Source: JBAYVY01 sp041674345
Lineage (GTDB): Bacteria > Planctomycetota > Phycisphaerae > Phycisphaerales > Zrk34
DNA: 19,820 bases
Assembly (NCBI GenBank): GCA_041674345.1
Contig: JBAYVY010000019.1
Span: forward strand, 1-19,820
Reading direction: 5' to 3'
Numbering within the stretch: position 1 is the first letter of the stretch; each line of letters begins with the position of its first letter. Below the pieces are notes generated by a model that did no database searches, was not told where the DNA came from, and was given only the letters and a program-made list of their open reading frames with translations. The position numbers and the translations under genes were made by a program. This document shows positions 13,469 through 19,820 of the stretch, piece after piece.

Positions 13469-15223
13469 TTATCTAAATGAGGCCCCTGACAAATACGACG
13501 ATTGATCCCCGTGCGATGTTGCGCGAGGCGTTTGGGTCCAGAACGGTTGCCACAGCGGCGGCGAGCGATAGAACACCGCCTGCTGCGTTTGCTGAGTCAA
13601 TGTCCGCGGCTCAATGACCATCCGGTTCACCCGCCAGGATTCCACACGCGACTGCGGCAGGTCCGCCCGAACCGTCACCCGAAAAATCATCACCCCCGCC
13701 CCCGGAAGTAACCCCGACCCCGACCCCGACCCCGGAAGTTGGTGCAATGCGGATGGTGTATTCCAACCCGACATCGGAAGGGAAACTTCAATCGTGCGGA
13801 TGCTTTCACGGGTCTTGGCCGAGGAACGGTTGGCGGTGCCCGTTACCCGACCGCCGGACGCCAGTGAGGCCATCGCGGCGGCGGCGGAAGCGTATTCCGA
13901 GCGGGGGTGGTGCTTGGCCACATAATCGGTTGCGGAAACCACCTGATCGAAGTCTTTATGCTCCGCCGCCGCGATGGCCAGGCAGAGCATCGCATGAGCC
14001 GCGAGAGCAGAATTGGGATCACGATCCGCCAGTGTGTGATAGAGGCGGACGGCCTGGGCATAGCCCTTGGGTTCGCCGCAGAGGAGGTTGGCCAGGGTAA
14101 GTTGGCCGATGTCGCTGATCCTGCTTTGGCGGAACAGCGAGGTGAATCGGTCCAGCTTGGCAACGGCCTGATCGGTTTGGCCGAGTTGCCAGAGGCACAA
14201 CGCCTGGCCGAGGTGGACGACGGCCCAGATTTCGCCGGTGTCGCCACGGGCCTGTATCTGTTGATCCAGACGCTGAAAGACGCGCAACGCCTCGGCCCTC
14301 GCCCCCGGAAGTGACCCCGGCCCCGGAAGCTGGAACGGGAGTTCCGGGCACGTGGGCGAAATCGTCAGGAAGAGGGCGAACCGAATCGCCGGGCCATCGT
14401 TTTCCGGCAGGTCTTGCCAGACGGCTGGCGGAATGACAAACGAACCCGAAGCACCTTCGGCACGGAGCCGAATCATCGTCGGCTGATCGCAGGGAACATA
14501 ATGGCTTTGTGCGGCGAGGGCTTCCAGTGCGTCGGCGGCATCGGTCAGTTGCTGGGCGTCGTGCAGTTGGCTGGCGACATAGACGCGAAGGAGAAGGATT
14601 TTTGCCTTGAGTTGGGGAATATACCAGTCGGTGGACACTGGATTGACGAGCGTACCGGCACAAGCGAGGGCGGGATCGTACTTACCCGGGCCGTTTTGTT
14701 GGCGAAGGGCATCGAAAGTCGCGGGATCGAGATCGAATGCCCGTGCGTCGTCGAAGTTTTGCCGGCAGAAGTGAAGAGCCGCTTCCAATTGTGCGGCGAT
14801 CTGTCGAAAATCGTTTTGCGATTTGGCGTTCCAGCAGTGCAGATACGCCAAGCCATACAGGGCCTCGCCACGATAGAGATTGGGCTTGGCATCGACGACC
14901 GCCTGGAGTTGTTCGGCGGCCTGATCGGGCTTACCGACCGCGATGAGACTGACGGCGGCGGCACAACGGGCGGCTTGGACCAACGGCGGCTGGTCAATCT
15001 CGGCGAATGCTTTGATGGCCGCTGAATGATTGCCTTGCTGTTGGAGTTGTCTGGCCTGAACAAAACGATCATAGCCGGGCAGGGGTTCAGCGGCGTCTGC
15101 CGCAACAGCACCTGCCAGCAGCGTTCCCAGCGAAACGAGCAGCATGAGGGCGGGCGCACCGGATCGGCGGAGGATTGATGGCGCGAGGTGGTCGGCGAAA
15201 TAACCGAGTGAGGTTCTTGTCAT
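13469..15223 (-). CDS. Exported TPR-repeat protein B
   Basis: A 584-aa homologue of TPR protein A. The N-terminus has basic residues, then a hydrophobic helix (about 23-42, ALMLLVSLGTLLAGAVAADA), suggesting export. Helical TPR-like repeats fill about residues 48-455 (for example YDRFVQARQLQQQGNHSAAI, LYRGEALYGLAYLH, TDQAVAKLDRF). A Ser/Thr linker leads to a C-terminal beta-type domain ending with AVFYRSPPLWQPFW. Two Pro/Gly linkers, at about 298-309 (LPGPGSLPGA) and 495-510 (LPGSGSGSGLLPGAG), are encoded by GC-rich repeats and have no counterpart in protein A. The ATG overlaps the stop of YD-repeat B by four bases (ATGA), so the two are made together and probably interact. No catalytic motif is seen. 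Confidence 0.85.
   Translation of the reverse strand: MTRTSLGYFADHLAPSILRRSGAPALMLLVSLGTLLAGAVAADAAEPLPGYDRFVQARQLQQQGNHSAAIKAFAEIDQPPLVQAARCAAAVSLIAVGKPDQAAEQLQAVVDAKPNLYRGEALYGLAYLHCWNAKSQNDFRQIAAQLEAALHFCRQNFDDARAFDLDPATFDALRQQNGPGKYDPALACAGTLVNPVSTDWYIPQLKAKILLLRVYVASQLHDAQQLTDAADALEALAAQSHYVPCDQPTMIRLRAEGASGSFVIPPAVWQDLPENDGPAIRFALFLTISPTCPELPFQLPGPGSLPGARAEALRVFQRLDQQIQARGDTGEIWAVVHLGQALCLWQLGQTDQAVAKLDRFTSLFRQSRISDIGQLTLANLLCGEPKGYAQAVRLYHTLADRDPNSALAAHAMLCLAIAAAEHKDFDQVVSATDYVAKHHPRSEYASAAAAMASLASGGRVTGTANRSSAKTRESIRTIEVSLPMSGWNTPSALHQLPGSGSGSGLLPGAGVMIFRVTVRADLPQSRVESWRVNRMVIEPRTLTQQTQQAVFYRSPPLWQPFWTQTPRATSHGDQSSYLSGASFR
13691..13739 (-). repeat. In-frame GC-rich repeat in TPR gene B, C-terminal copy
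   Basis: The plus strand begins CACCCCCGCCCCCGGAAG, identical over 18 bases to 8966-8983, continues with ACCCCG units repeated in tandem, and ends CCCCGGAAG. On the coding strand it yields LPGSGSGSGLLPGAG. Confidence 0.7.
14299..14347 (-). repeat. In-frame GC-rich repeat in TPR gene B, central copy
   Basis: The plus strand reads TCGCCCCCGGAAG, then CCCCGGCCCCGGAAGCTGG, then AACGGGAGTTCCGGG. The CCCCGGAAG(C)TGGAACGGG core is shared with the copy inside YD-repeat gene A. The coding strand gives PELPFQLPGPGSLPGAR. Confidence 0.7.
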
Positions 15224-17397
15224 GGCTTTACCCCCGCTTTGCGAGGTGAAGTCGCAGACCTTGCCGAATTCGCAGACGGCTGGAGCGTTTCAATGTGGGG
15301 CTGGCCCTGCTCATCGTAGGTATAGACGGCCGCGGTGCCATCGGGATAGGTGATGCGATCCAGCCGGCCCTGTGCATCGTAAGCGTACAGGGTGCGCCCC
15401 ACGCCCGGCACATCCTCCGCGATACGCTGGCCGAGGAGGTTGAATTCCTGGGTGACTTTCCTTCCACGCGCCGGGGCGAACGAGTGGGAGGCAATCAAGT
15501 CGCCGGGCTGATAGGTGTAGAGGTCGAGTTGTTTATCACGTCCGGTACGACGAATCAGTCGCCCAAGCCGATCATAGGCGTGTTGGATGGTTGTGCCGTC
15601 TGAGAACCGGCATTGCGTGAGCAGGCCGCGTGCATCGTAAACCAATTGCTGTGAGACACCATCGCTTGATTCGGCGCGAAGCAATGCACCGCTGGGGGCG
15701 TATTCACAGGTAAGCACGGGGTGTTCAACGGCATCCTGATCCCGGGTGGCGGGAGTGGTATCCGTGACGGCTGCGATTTGTCCGAATCGGTCATAACGCC
15801 AATGTCGAATGCCACCATCGGGCCGCGTGTACTCGATCAGATGGCCCCACGTATCCCAACGAAAATCATGGCGGGCATCACCGATCTGAATCGCGTCAAG
15901 ATTGTCGGTATCGCCGTAGAAGTACTGGACGGTTTGGCTTTTCTGACCGTCCATGATTTGGCGTCGAAGGATTCGTCCATTCCCATCACGGGCACCCGTG
16001 TTCGCGGACTTCCCCGAATTCGTCGAAGCGGTCAGAACAAGGGCTGTGGGAGTCGTATTGGGTTTGGAAGCTGCCGAGTTGGTCGAGGTACAGCCCACAT
16101 AGTCCAGGCGTTCGCCAACAACTTGCACTGTTCCAAATACCGTTTGTTGGTACGTTTGCAAAGATCGGGCAGATGCCAGTGATTGTTGGCGGACGAGTGG
16201 GCGGGGATCGGCACCTGTTTCGCCGATGCTGACACGACCCACGATGTCCGCATCGTTATTCAATTGTGCCTGACGCGATGAACCCGTCACGCGTTCGACT
16301 TGCTCCGCGATGCCACGGCCTTTTTGCCATCGCCACTGCCAGCACCAATCATCCAGTTGCCGTTTGGCCCGTACTTCGGCCCAGACATCCCCCGAAAACG
16401 GATTGTTGAGTTGGGAGACATATTCCACCGCAAAAGTCTGGTTTCGTGCGTTGGTGAACGAAGTCAATCGCCCAGAAGGATCGTGTTCGTAGCGGTATTC
16501 AAACAGACTGCCCACCGGGGTCCGCACGGCCTCCGAGCGATAACAGGCCACTCGGGTAATGTAACCGGCATCGTTGCGCGATAGGTCGATGGTCAGTTGG
16601 CCAAAAGGTAATTGAATCTCGGCGCAGCGATCATCGCGATAGGTGAACTGGACACGTTCGCCGTTGGGCAATTCGATGGCCTGAAGTTGATTCGCGTCAT
16701 CGTAAACAAGTTTGGCGCGGTCACGCGGAAACTGACGCATCCCCATCTCTTCCAAACGCCAAGATCCGAGAGACGACTGGTAGGCAAAGGTCCATTGCCG
16801 CATCGGTCCCGAAATGACCAAACGATCATTTTCGGCCGAGAGCGAATAGCTTGCATCGTTCTCTGCCTGGATGTTGTGAATTGCGGGCGTGTTGTTGTGA
16901 ACCGGGAACACCAAACAACGATTCAGCAGCCAAAACCGAATAGTCGCTTGGGAAGACTGGCTGGAATATGAAGGCAACACTTGCAGACGCACATTGAAAG
17001 CCGGTTCCCACGGTTCAAGGCGACCTATCACAAGGGTCAGCAATTCGCCGAGCCAGTGACGCGGCGTCTGGTCCAATTCGATGCGATGCACCGCACAACA
17101 AGGCAACTCGCAGGTAAGCATCTCGGACGTACCGGAGAGACCCGGCCCAACGGAAGGAACGACAAAACTGGGATACCGCAGATGATCGGGAAAGAGCGAT
17201 TTGATTTGTTCGATTTGCTCGCAAGTCTCTCGCTCCCACAAGTTGTGTCCTTGCGCGGCGGAATCATCCGCCGTCCTGACAATGGGATCACCTTGCCCGC
17301 CAGTCGCCGCAGCGACAGGAGCATGAACCACGACGACCACCCCGATGGTAGCAAGCAGTGGTATTGTGAACCCCAGATAGTGACGAACCCGGCCCAC
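15220..17397 (-). CDS. YD/RHS-repeat protein B
   Basis: A 725-aa homologue of YD-repeat protein A. I choose GTG17397: GGAGGG lies six bases before it, and the resulting N-terminus (MGRVRHYLGFTIPLLATIGV, cut near VAAA) is an ideal signal peptide. A GTG at 17454 in the same frame lies upstream of the -10 element and should not be on the mRNA. Residues about 40-330 are the A-like N-terminal region, including a CELPCC cluster; the remainder carries YD repeats (YDRFGQIAAVTD, YDARGLLTQCRFSDGTTIQH, YDRLGRLIRRTGRD, YDAQGRLDRITYPDGTAAVY). No RHS core closing motif or toxin tip is present; the protein ends in a basic Ser/Arg/Lys tail. It is the first gene of the array and overlaps TPR B by ATGA. Confidence 0.88.
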   Translation of the reverse strand: MGRVRHYLGFTIPLLATIGVVVVVHAPVAAATGGQGDPIVRTADDSAAQGHNLWERETCEQIEQIKSLFPDHLRYPSFVVPSVGPGLSGTSEMLTCELPCCAVHRIELDQTPRHWLGELLTLVIGRLEPWEPAFNVRLQVLPSYSSQSSQATIRFWLLNRCLVFPVHNNTPAIHNIQAENDASYSLSAENDRLVISGPMRQWTFAYQSSLGSWRLEEMGMRQFPRDRAKLVYDDANQLQAIELPNGERVQFTYRDDRCAEIQLPFGQLTIDLSRNDAGYITRVACYRSEAVRTPVGSLFEYRYEHDPSGRLTSFTNARNQTFAVEYVSQLNNPFSGDVWAEVRAKRQLDDWCWQWRWQKGRGIAEQVERVTGSSRQAQLNNDADIVGRVSIGETGADPRPLVRQQSLASARSLQTYQQTVFGTVQVVGERLDYVGCTSTNSAASKPNTTPTALVLTASTNSGKSANTGARDGNGRILRRQIMDGQKSQTVQYFYGDTDNLDAIQIGDARHDFRWDTWGHLIEYTRPDGGIRHWRYDRFGQIAAVTDTTPATRDQDAVEHPVLTCEYAPSGALLRAESSDGVSQQLVYDARGLLTQCRFSDGTTIQHAYDRLGRLIRRTGRDKQLDLYTYQPGDLIASHSFAPARGRKVTQEFNLLGQRIAEDVPGVGRTLYAYDAQGRLDRITYPDGTAAVYTYDEQGQPHIETLQPSANSARSATSPRKAGVKP

Positions 17398-17443
17398 CAG
17401 AAACCCTCCGTAAAGTCGCGGCCCCAAAAAAGTACGCAGGAAG

Positions 17444-17471
17444 AATATACACACTTTGTGTTTGGTTTCAA
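17444..17471 (-). promoter_or_regulatory. Sigma-70-type promoter of the long array
   Basis: On the minus strand TTGAAA (17466-17471) and TATATT (17444-17449) are separated by 16 bases, each one mismatch from consensus. The start of transcription would fall near 17437, leaving a leader of about 40 nt before GTG17397. A perfect ACAC-aaa-GTGT dyad occupies the spacer (17451-17461) and could be an operator. Confidence 0.6.
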
Positions 17472-17844
17472 TAGCGATTTTGTCAGAAACGCGTTTCGAT
17501 TGCGAGAGACGTGTAACTATCCAGACAAACGAGTCTTACGTCATCAGCGAAATGCTCTTCGCATTGAGCGGTGAAACCCCCAAGCATTAGGATCACTTGT
17601 TTTCAGCGGGAAACACGAACTTTAAGCATCAAGCGGTGAATCTAATTTTTTACCGACCAGTGTCACACCGTTGTCACTCTGTTGAAGAAATAACCCTCAA
17701 AAGCATACCGCCATGCAGGATGGCGATCTCCTCCTGGCTATTCGCACACCTTTGGGAATCGCACGCGAATCGCGCAGAAATACCCTACTGAATCGCACAG
17801 GCAGGTTGTAGAATAGCCCCATCTATCTGGCGGAGAAACCGATC
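17472..17844. other. Divergent regulatory region with repeats
   Basis: This stretch lies between the array promoter and the plus-strand DUF6398 gene. It holds a 15-bp direct repeat, GCATTGAGCGGTGAA (17561-17575) and GCATCAAGCGGTGAA (17626-17640), exactly 65 bases apart. It also holds a CGCCAT/ATGGCG hairpin (17709-17725) and three GAATCGC(A/G)C copies near the DUF6398 gene. The short plus-strand open frame at 17597-17791 lacks a ribosome site and protein-like composition, so I do not call a gene. Confidence 0.45.
17756..17798 (+). promoter_or_regulatory. Three phased GAATCGCAC direct repeats
   Basis: GAATCGCAC (17756-17764), GAATCGCGC (17767-17775) and GAATCGCAC (17790-17798) start 11 and 23 bases apart, roughly one and two helical turns. 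They sit just upstream of a possible -10 hexamer TAGAAT (17809-17814), for which I find no good -35. This is the layout of an activator or repressor binding array. Confidence 0.4.
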
Positions 17845-18156
17845 ATGGAAACGACTTCCCCCGCGTTTGAAGCTGAATGCCGCGTTCTGGTGGACAGGTT
17901 TTTCGCCGCCCATCCCGACAAACTCATGCAGACGCGGGCGCACAAAGCGATGCGGTTGCTCCGCGCCAGTGACAAACCGCTCAAGGGCAAGGTTGAGGGC
18001 TGGGCGGCGGGCGTGATCTATTTCGCCGCGACGGACGGTCGTATTCACTGCGGTGTGCCGGGACTGCTGAACCGTGACTTCGAGGCATTCACCGGTGTTT
18101 CGATGGAAACGGCCCGTGGCCGCGCCGTCAAGATCACGGATTTGATCGTGTTCTGA
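17845..18156 (+). CDS. DUF6398 domain protein
   Basis: A 103-aa soluble, cytoplasmic protein. The central WAAGVIYFAATDGRIHCG and the closing part (FEAFTGVSMETARGRAVKIT) fit the DUF6398 pattern, in which a helical bundle carrying a WAAG-I-Y motif is followed by a helix-turn-helix-like end (a 'fGVS..T...ka..I' pattern). Elsewhere this domain occurs alone or attached to pRiA4b ORF-3-type proteins; its role is unknown. ATG17845 has GGAG at 17831-17834, a good distance. It is transcribed away from the long array and toward a stem-loop terminator, as a single-gene unit. The family call is from memory of the pattern, so moderately sure; the coding call is firm. Confidence 0.7.
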   Translation: METTSPAFEAECRVLVDRFFAAHPDKLMQTRAHKAMRLLRASDKPLKGKVEGWAAGVIYFAATDGRIHCGVPGLLNRDFEAFTGVSMETARGRAVKITDLIVF

Positions 18157-18177
18157 TTTGGCGTATGGCACTTCGCA

Positions 18178-18220
18178 ATAAAAAACCCCGCCGCTGACAG
18201 AACTGCCAGCGGCGAGGCTT
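18178..18220. terminator. Intrinsic terminator between convergent genes
   Basis: CGCCGCTG (18189-18196) pairs with CAGCGGCG (18207-18214) around a 10-nt loop. On the minus strand the stem is followed by GGGGTTTTTTATT, a good intrinsic terminator for the gene that ended near 18298 before the IS inserted. On the plus strand it lies 22 nt after the DUF6398 stop, with a weaker AGGCTT tail, so it may also end that transcript. Confidence 0.7.
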
Positions 18221-18297
18221 CCGGGGGGCGATTGAATGTTGGCATTTTATCACAAACGCGTCTGCGCCCAAGCAAAATCTGCGGGCCGGCATTATGT

Positions 18298-18306
18298 ATC
18301 TACATA
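18298..18306. repeat. Target site duplication, left copy
   Basis: ATCTACATA directly abuts the left end of the insertion sequence and is repeated exactly at 19635-19643, after its right end. Confidence 0.9.
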
Positions 18307-19634
18307 CAGTAGTGTCCGGTTAGAAGTCGAATAGGGGCAGTTGGTTACGATCCACACCCTCTGAAAGTTGCGTGTCGTGTTGCGAAAACAGCTCGAAAAC
18401 AGGCACTTTTTCGCTCAGCGCCACGCTGAGTACCGCGAATATTTCGTTCAGTTCCCCCGACAGTTGATGGCGATGCTTCAGTCGCAGCAGCAACACAAAA
18501 ACGATCACCGCCACCCACACCTGCGTCTGCACGGCGTTGGGCGAAGTGCCGAAGAACGCCTTGATGTGCAGGTGCTGCTTGATCCATTTGAAGAACAATT
18601 CGATGCGCCAGCGTTTGTGATACAGCAGCGCGATGGTCAGTGCGTCGAGCGTCAGATGATTGGTCAGGAATGTCAAACGCTTGCCGGTGTCGGGATCGAC
18701 GTAACGGATCAGGCGCAGCGTATCGGGATAGAGCCGGCGCGACTTGGGGCCGCGCAGGCGGATCAGCCGGTCGCGGATCACCGGGCCGTTGGGTTCGACG
18801 GTTCGACGTTGGAGGACGCCGAAGTCCATGTTGCGTTTGGCGCGTGTCACGAAGAACGCTCCGCCGGTGTGCAGGCGGTACAGCCGGGCGAAGTCGATGT
18901 AGCCCTTGTCCATCACATAGAACGCTCCGGGTTGCGGGATGATCTGGTCGAGCATCCACAGATCGTGCGTTTTGCCCGGGGAAATCCGCACAAACACCGG
19001 AATACCCGCGCCCACGTCGAAGACCGTGTGCGCCTTGATCGCCGCCTTGCGACGCCGGAACACCGCCCATGGAAACAGCTTCAGACACAGATCGATGGTC
19101 GTCGAGTCGATCGCATAAACACGCGCCCGCAGTCGTCGCAGGTCCGCGTCGATCGGCAGTTCCGCGCAGGCCGCGGCGATCATCGCCAACGCTGTATCCT
19201 GGAAGATGCGATAGTCGCGCTTCTCGTTGGCGTCGGCCAGTGTGCTGCGCGCCGGGGCGGCCCGAATGCCGCAATGATAACGGCGCGGCCCCATCGCCCG
19301 CAGACACAATACCGTCTCCCGCAAGCTGGTTCGGCCGGTCACCTGCGCGAAGATCATGCACAGCAACTGGTCCATGCACGACAGCAGCCGCACACGCCGC
19401 TGCCCGTCGTAACGACGCACCGCGTTGTCGAACGCCTTGCGGGGCAACAGTTCGACCAGTTGAGCGAAGACCGTGCGACCCTGATTCATGGGCGACTCCT
19501 TGCTGCCGGAAGGCCGCAAGGATGCCAGAAACCGTCTTTGAAATTGAAATCGTGTACCGGGTCATGCCGTCCTCAAACCATTACAATACAAGCTTCATGC
19601 TAACTTGCTGCCGTTCCTTAACCGGACACTACTG
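18307..19634 (-). mobile_element. Intact IS4-type insertion sequence
   Basis: A 1328-bp element bounded by 16-bp perfect terminal inverted repeats, CAGTAGTGTCCGGTTA at 18307-18322 and its inverse at 19619-19634, and by 9-bp target duplications. It carries a single transposase gene whose stop codon lies inside the left repeat. Both ends, the duplications and the reading frame are intact, so insertion is recent and the element may still move. IS4-family elements commonly make duplications of about this length. Confidence 0.92.
18320..19489 (-). CDS. IS4-family DDE transposase
   Basis: A 389-aa transposase. ATG19489 is preceded by GGAG at good spacing; an in-frame TTG ten codons upstream is less likely. 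Catalytic DDE residues are visible: the first Asp in YAIDSTTIDL, the second in YVMDKGYIDF, and the Glu in the YREK-type motif of the IS4 family, here YHKRWRIELFFKWIKQHLHI. The N-terminal region (QLVELLPRKAFDNAVRRYDG, then LLCMIFAQVTGRTSLRETV) is the usual DUF4372-like DNA-binding part. Length and motif spacing are normal, with no frameshift. It cuts and rejoins DNA at the element's inverted repeats. Confidence 0.93.
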   Translation of the reverse strand: MNQGRTVFAQLVELLPRKAFDNAVRRYDGQRRVRLLSCMDQLLCMIFAQVTGRTSLRETVLCLRAMGPRRYHCGIRAAPARSTLADANEKRDYRIFQDTALAMIAAACAELPIDADLRRLRARVYAIDSTTIDLCLKLFPWAVFRRRKAAIKAHTVFDVGAGIPVFVRISPGKTHDLWMLDQIIPQPGAFYVMDKGYIDFARLYRLHTGGAFFVTRAKRNMDFGVLQRRTVEPNGPVIRDRLIRLRGPKSRRLYPDTLRLIRYVDPDTGKRLTFLTNHLTLDALTIALLYHKRWRIELFFKWIKQHLHIKAFFGTSPNAVQTQVWVAVIVFVLLLRLKHRHQLSGELNEIFAVLSVALSEKVPVFELFSQHDTQLSEGVDRNQLPLFDF

Positions 19635-19820
19635 ATCTACATACTCGAATCCGCCTGACACATTCCACCGAATGAGCAGTCGCGGGTAAGCGCCGACGCC
19701 TGACGGGATGTAGCCCCGATAGTTTTTCGCCACGGGCCAGCTTCCGGGAGCGTAGGCCGTCGTGCCCAGTTGGTTCGCCGTGACGAGGTCGTTGTCCGGC
19801 GAGATCGGAATGTCGCTCTG
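19629..19820 (-). CDS. 3' end of an unidentified gene, stop codon now supplied by the IS
   Basis: The last 63 codons of a minus-strand gene that begins beyond the right edge, readable without interruption: DNDLVTANQLGTTAYAPGSW, then YPRLLIRWNVSGGFEYVDQ. The final Gln codon and the TAG stop belong to the insertion sequence. Without the IS, the frame would read GAT-ACA-TAA across 18298 and end in Asp-Thr. The gene therefore kept all but its last residue. I do not recognise the family; Gly, Tyr and Trp richness suggests a beta-structured, perhaps exported protein. Confidence 0.65.
   Translation of the reverse strand, partial: QSDIPISPDNDLVTANQLGTTAYAPGSWPVAKNYRGYIPSGVGAYPRLLIRWNVSGGFEYVDQ
19635..19643. 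repeat. Target site duplication, right copy
   Basis: ATCTACATA, identical to 18298-18306, immediately after the right terminal inverted repeat. Confidence 0.9.

Noticed and set aside
13691..13741. CRISPR-like or tandem-repeat array
   Set aside because: The ACCCCG units are too short and lack spacers; they belong to the GC-rich in-frame repeat.
8561..17397. Polymorphic RHS toxin with an immunity gene
   Set aside because: Neither YD protein has the RHS core closing motif or a distinct C-terminal toxin domain, and no small immunity-type gene follows; each is followed by a TPR gene.
17398..17454. N-terminal extension of YD-repeat protein B from GTG17454
   Set aside because: This start is located between the -35 and -10 elements, and the internal GTG17397 has a far better ribosome site and signal peptide.
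17597..17791. A 64-codon plus-strand ORF upstream of the DUF6398 gene
   Set aside because: No ribosome site, mixed composition, and it spans the repeats and promoter-like elements.
18368..19603. Long open frames on the plus strand and in a second minus frame across the transposase
   Set aside because: The true frame has DDE and YREK-type motifs and a good start; the others are Arg/Ala-rich shadows of GC-rich coding DNA.

Overview
The window most resembles a planctomycete or a related PVC-group bacterium. The reasons are indirect: a stand-alone ECF sigma factor, a DUF1573 protein, several secreted YD-repeat and TPR proteins without defined enzymatic domains, GTG/TTG starts and GC-rich short repeats. 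No rRNA, tRNA or universal marker gene is visible, so this placement is an inference.

Layout. (1) 38-2416, plus strand: an ABC-type ATPase of the AAA_13/RloC type, probably a tRNA-anticodon nuclease used in phage defence. (2) 2417-3174: a gene-poor stretch with stem-loops and short repeats. (3) 3175-3459, plus strand: a small anti-sigma-like protein. (4) 3506-17397, minus strand: one long co-directional array. Read from its promoter near 17455, it runs YD-repeat protein B, TPR protein B, a small ORF, a broken copy of the TPR B 3' end, a secreted Cys-rich protein, a secreted hypothetical protein, YD-repeat protein A, TPR protein A, a DUF1573 protein, a membrane-anchored rhodanese, a MauE/DoxX-type membrane protein, an ECF sigma factor and a small signal-peptide ORF. 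Several junctions overlap (ATGA, TGATG, and a sigma GTG start inside the preceding gene), so translation is probably coupled. (5) 17398-17844: regulatory region, with a good promoter for the array and phased repeats next to a DUF6398 gene (17845-18156, plus strand). (6) 18307-19634: an intact IS4-type insertion sequence with 9-bp target duplications. It landed in the last sense codon of a minus-strand gene that runs off the right edge.

How the genes may work together. The YD-repeat and TPR genes form two homologous pairs (15220-17397 with 13469-15223, and 8561-10609 with 6364-8523). All carry signal peptides or N-terminal membrane segments, so the products should be exported or membrane-anchored. 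The array also codes for a 16-cysteine exported protein and for three proteins with paired or active-site cysteines: DUF1573 (CGC), rhodanese (CSGRAC) and MauE-like (CGC). I infer a cell-envelope assembly with its own thiol/disulfide maintenance and its own sigma factor. No RHS toxin tip or associated-core motif is seen, so it does not look like a classical toxin delivery system.

The most unusual structural feature is a family of GC-rich repeats built on CGCCCCCGGAAG. They sit in frame inside the YD-repeat A and TPR B genes, where they encode LPG-rich linkers absent from the paralogues, and also between two other genes of the array.
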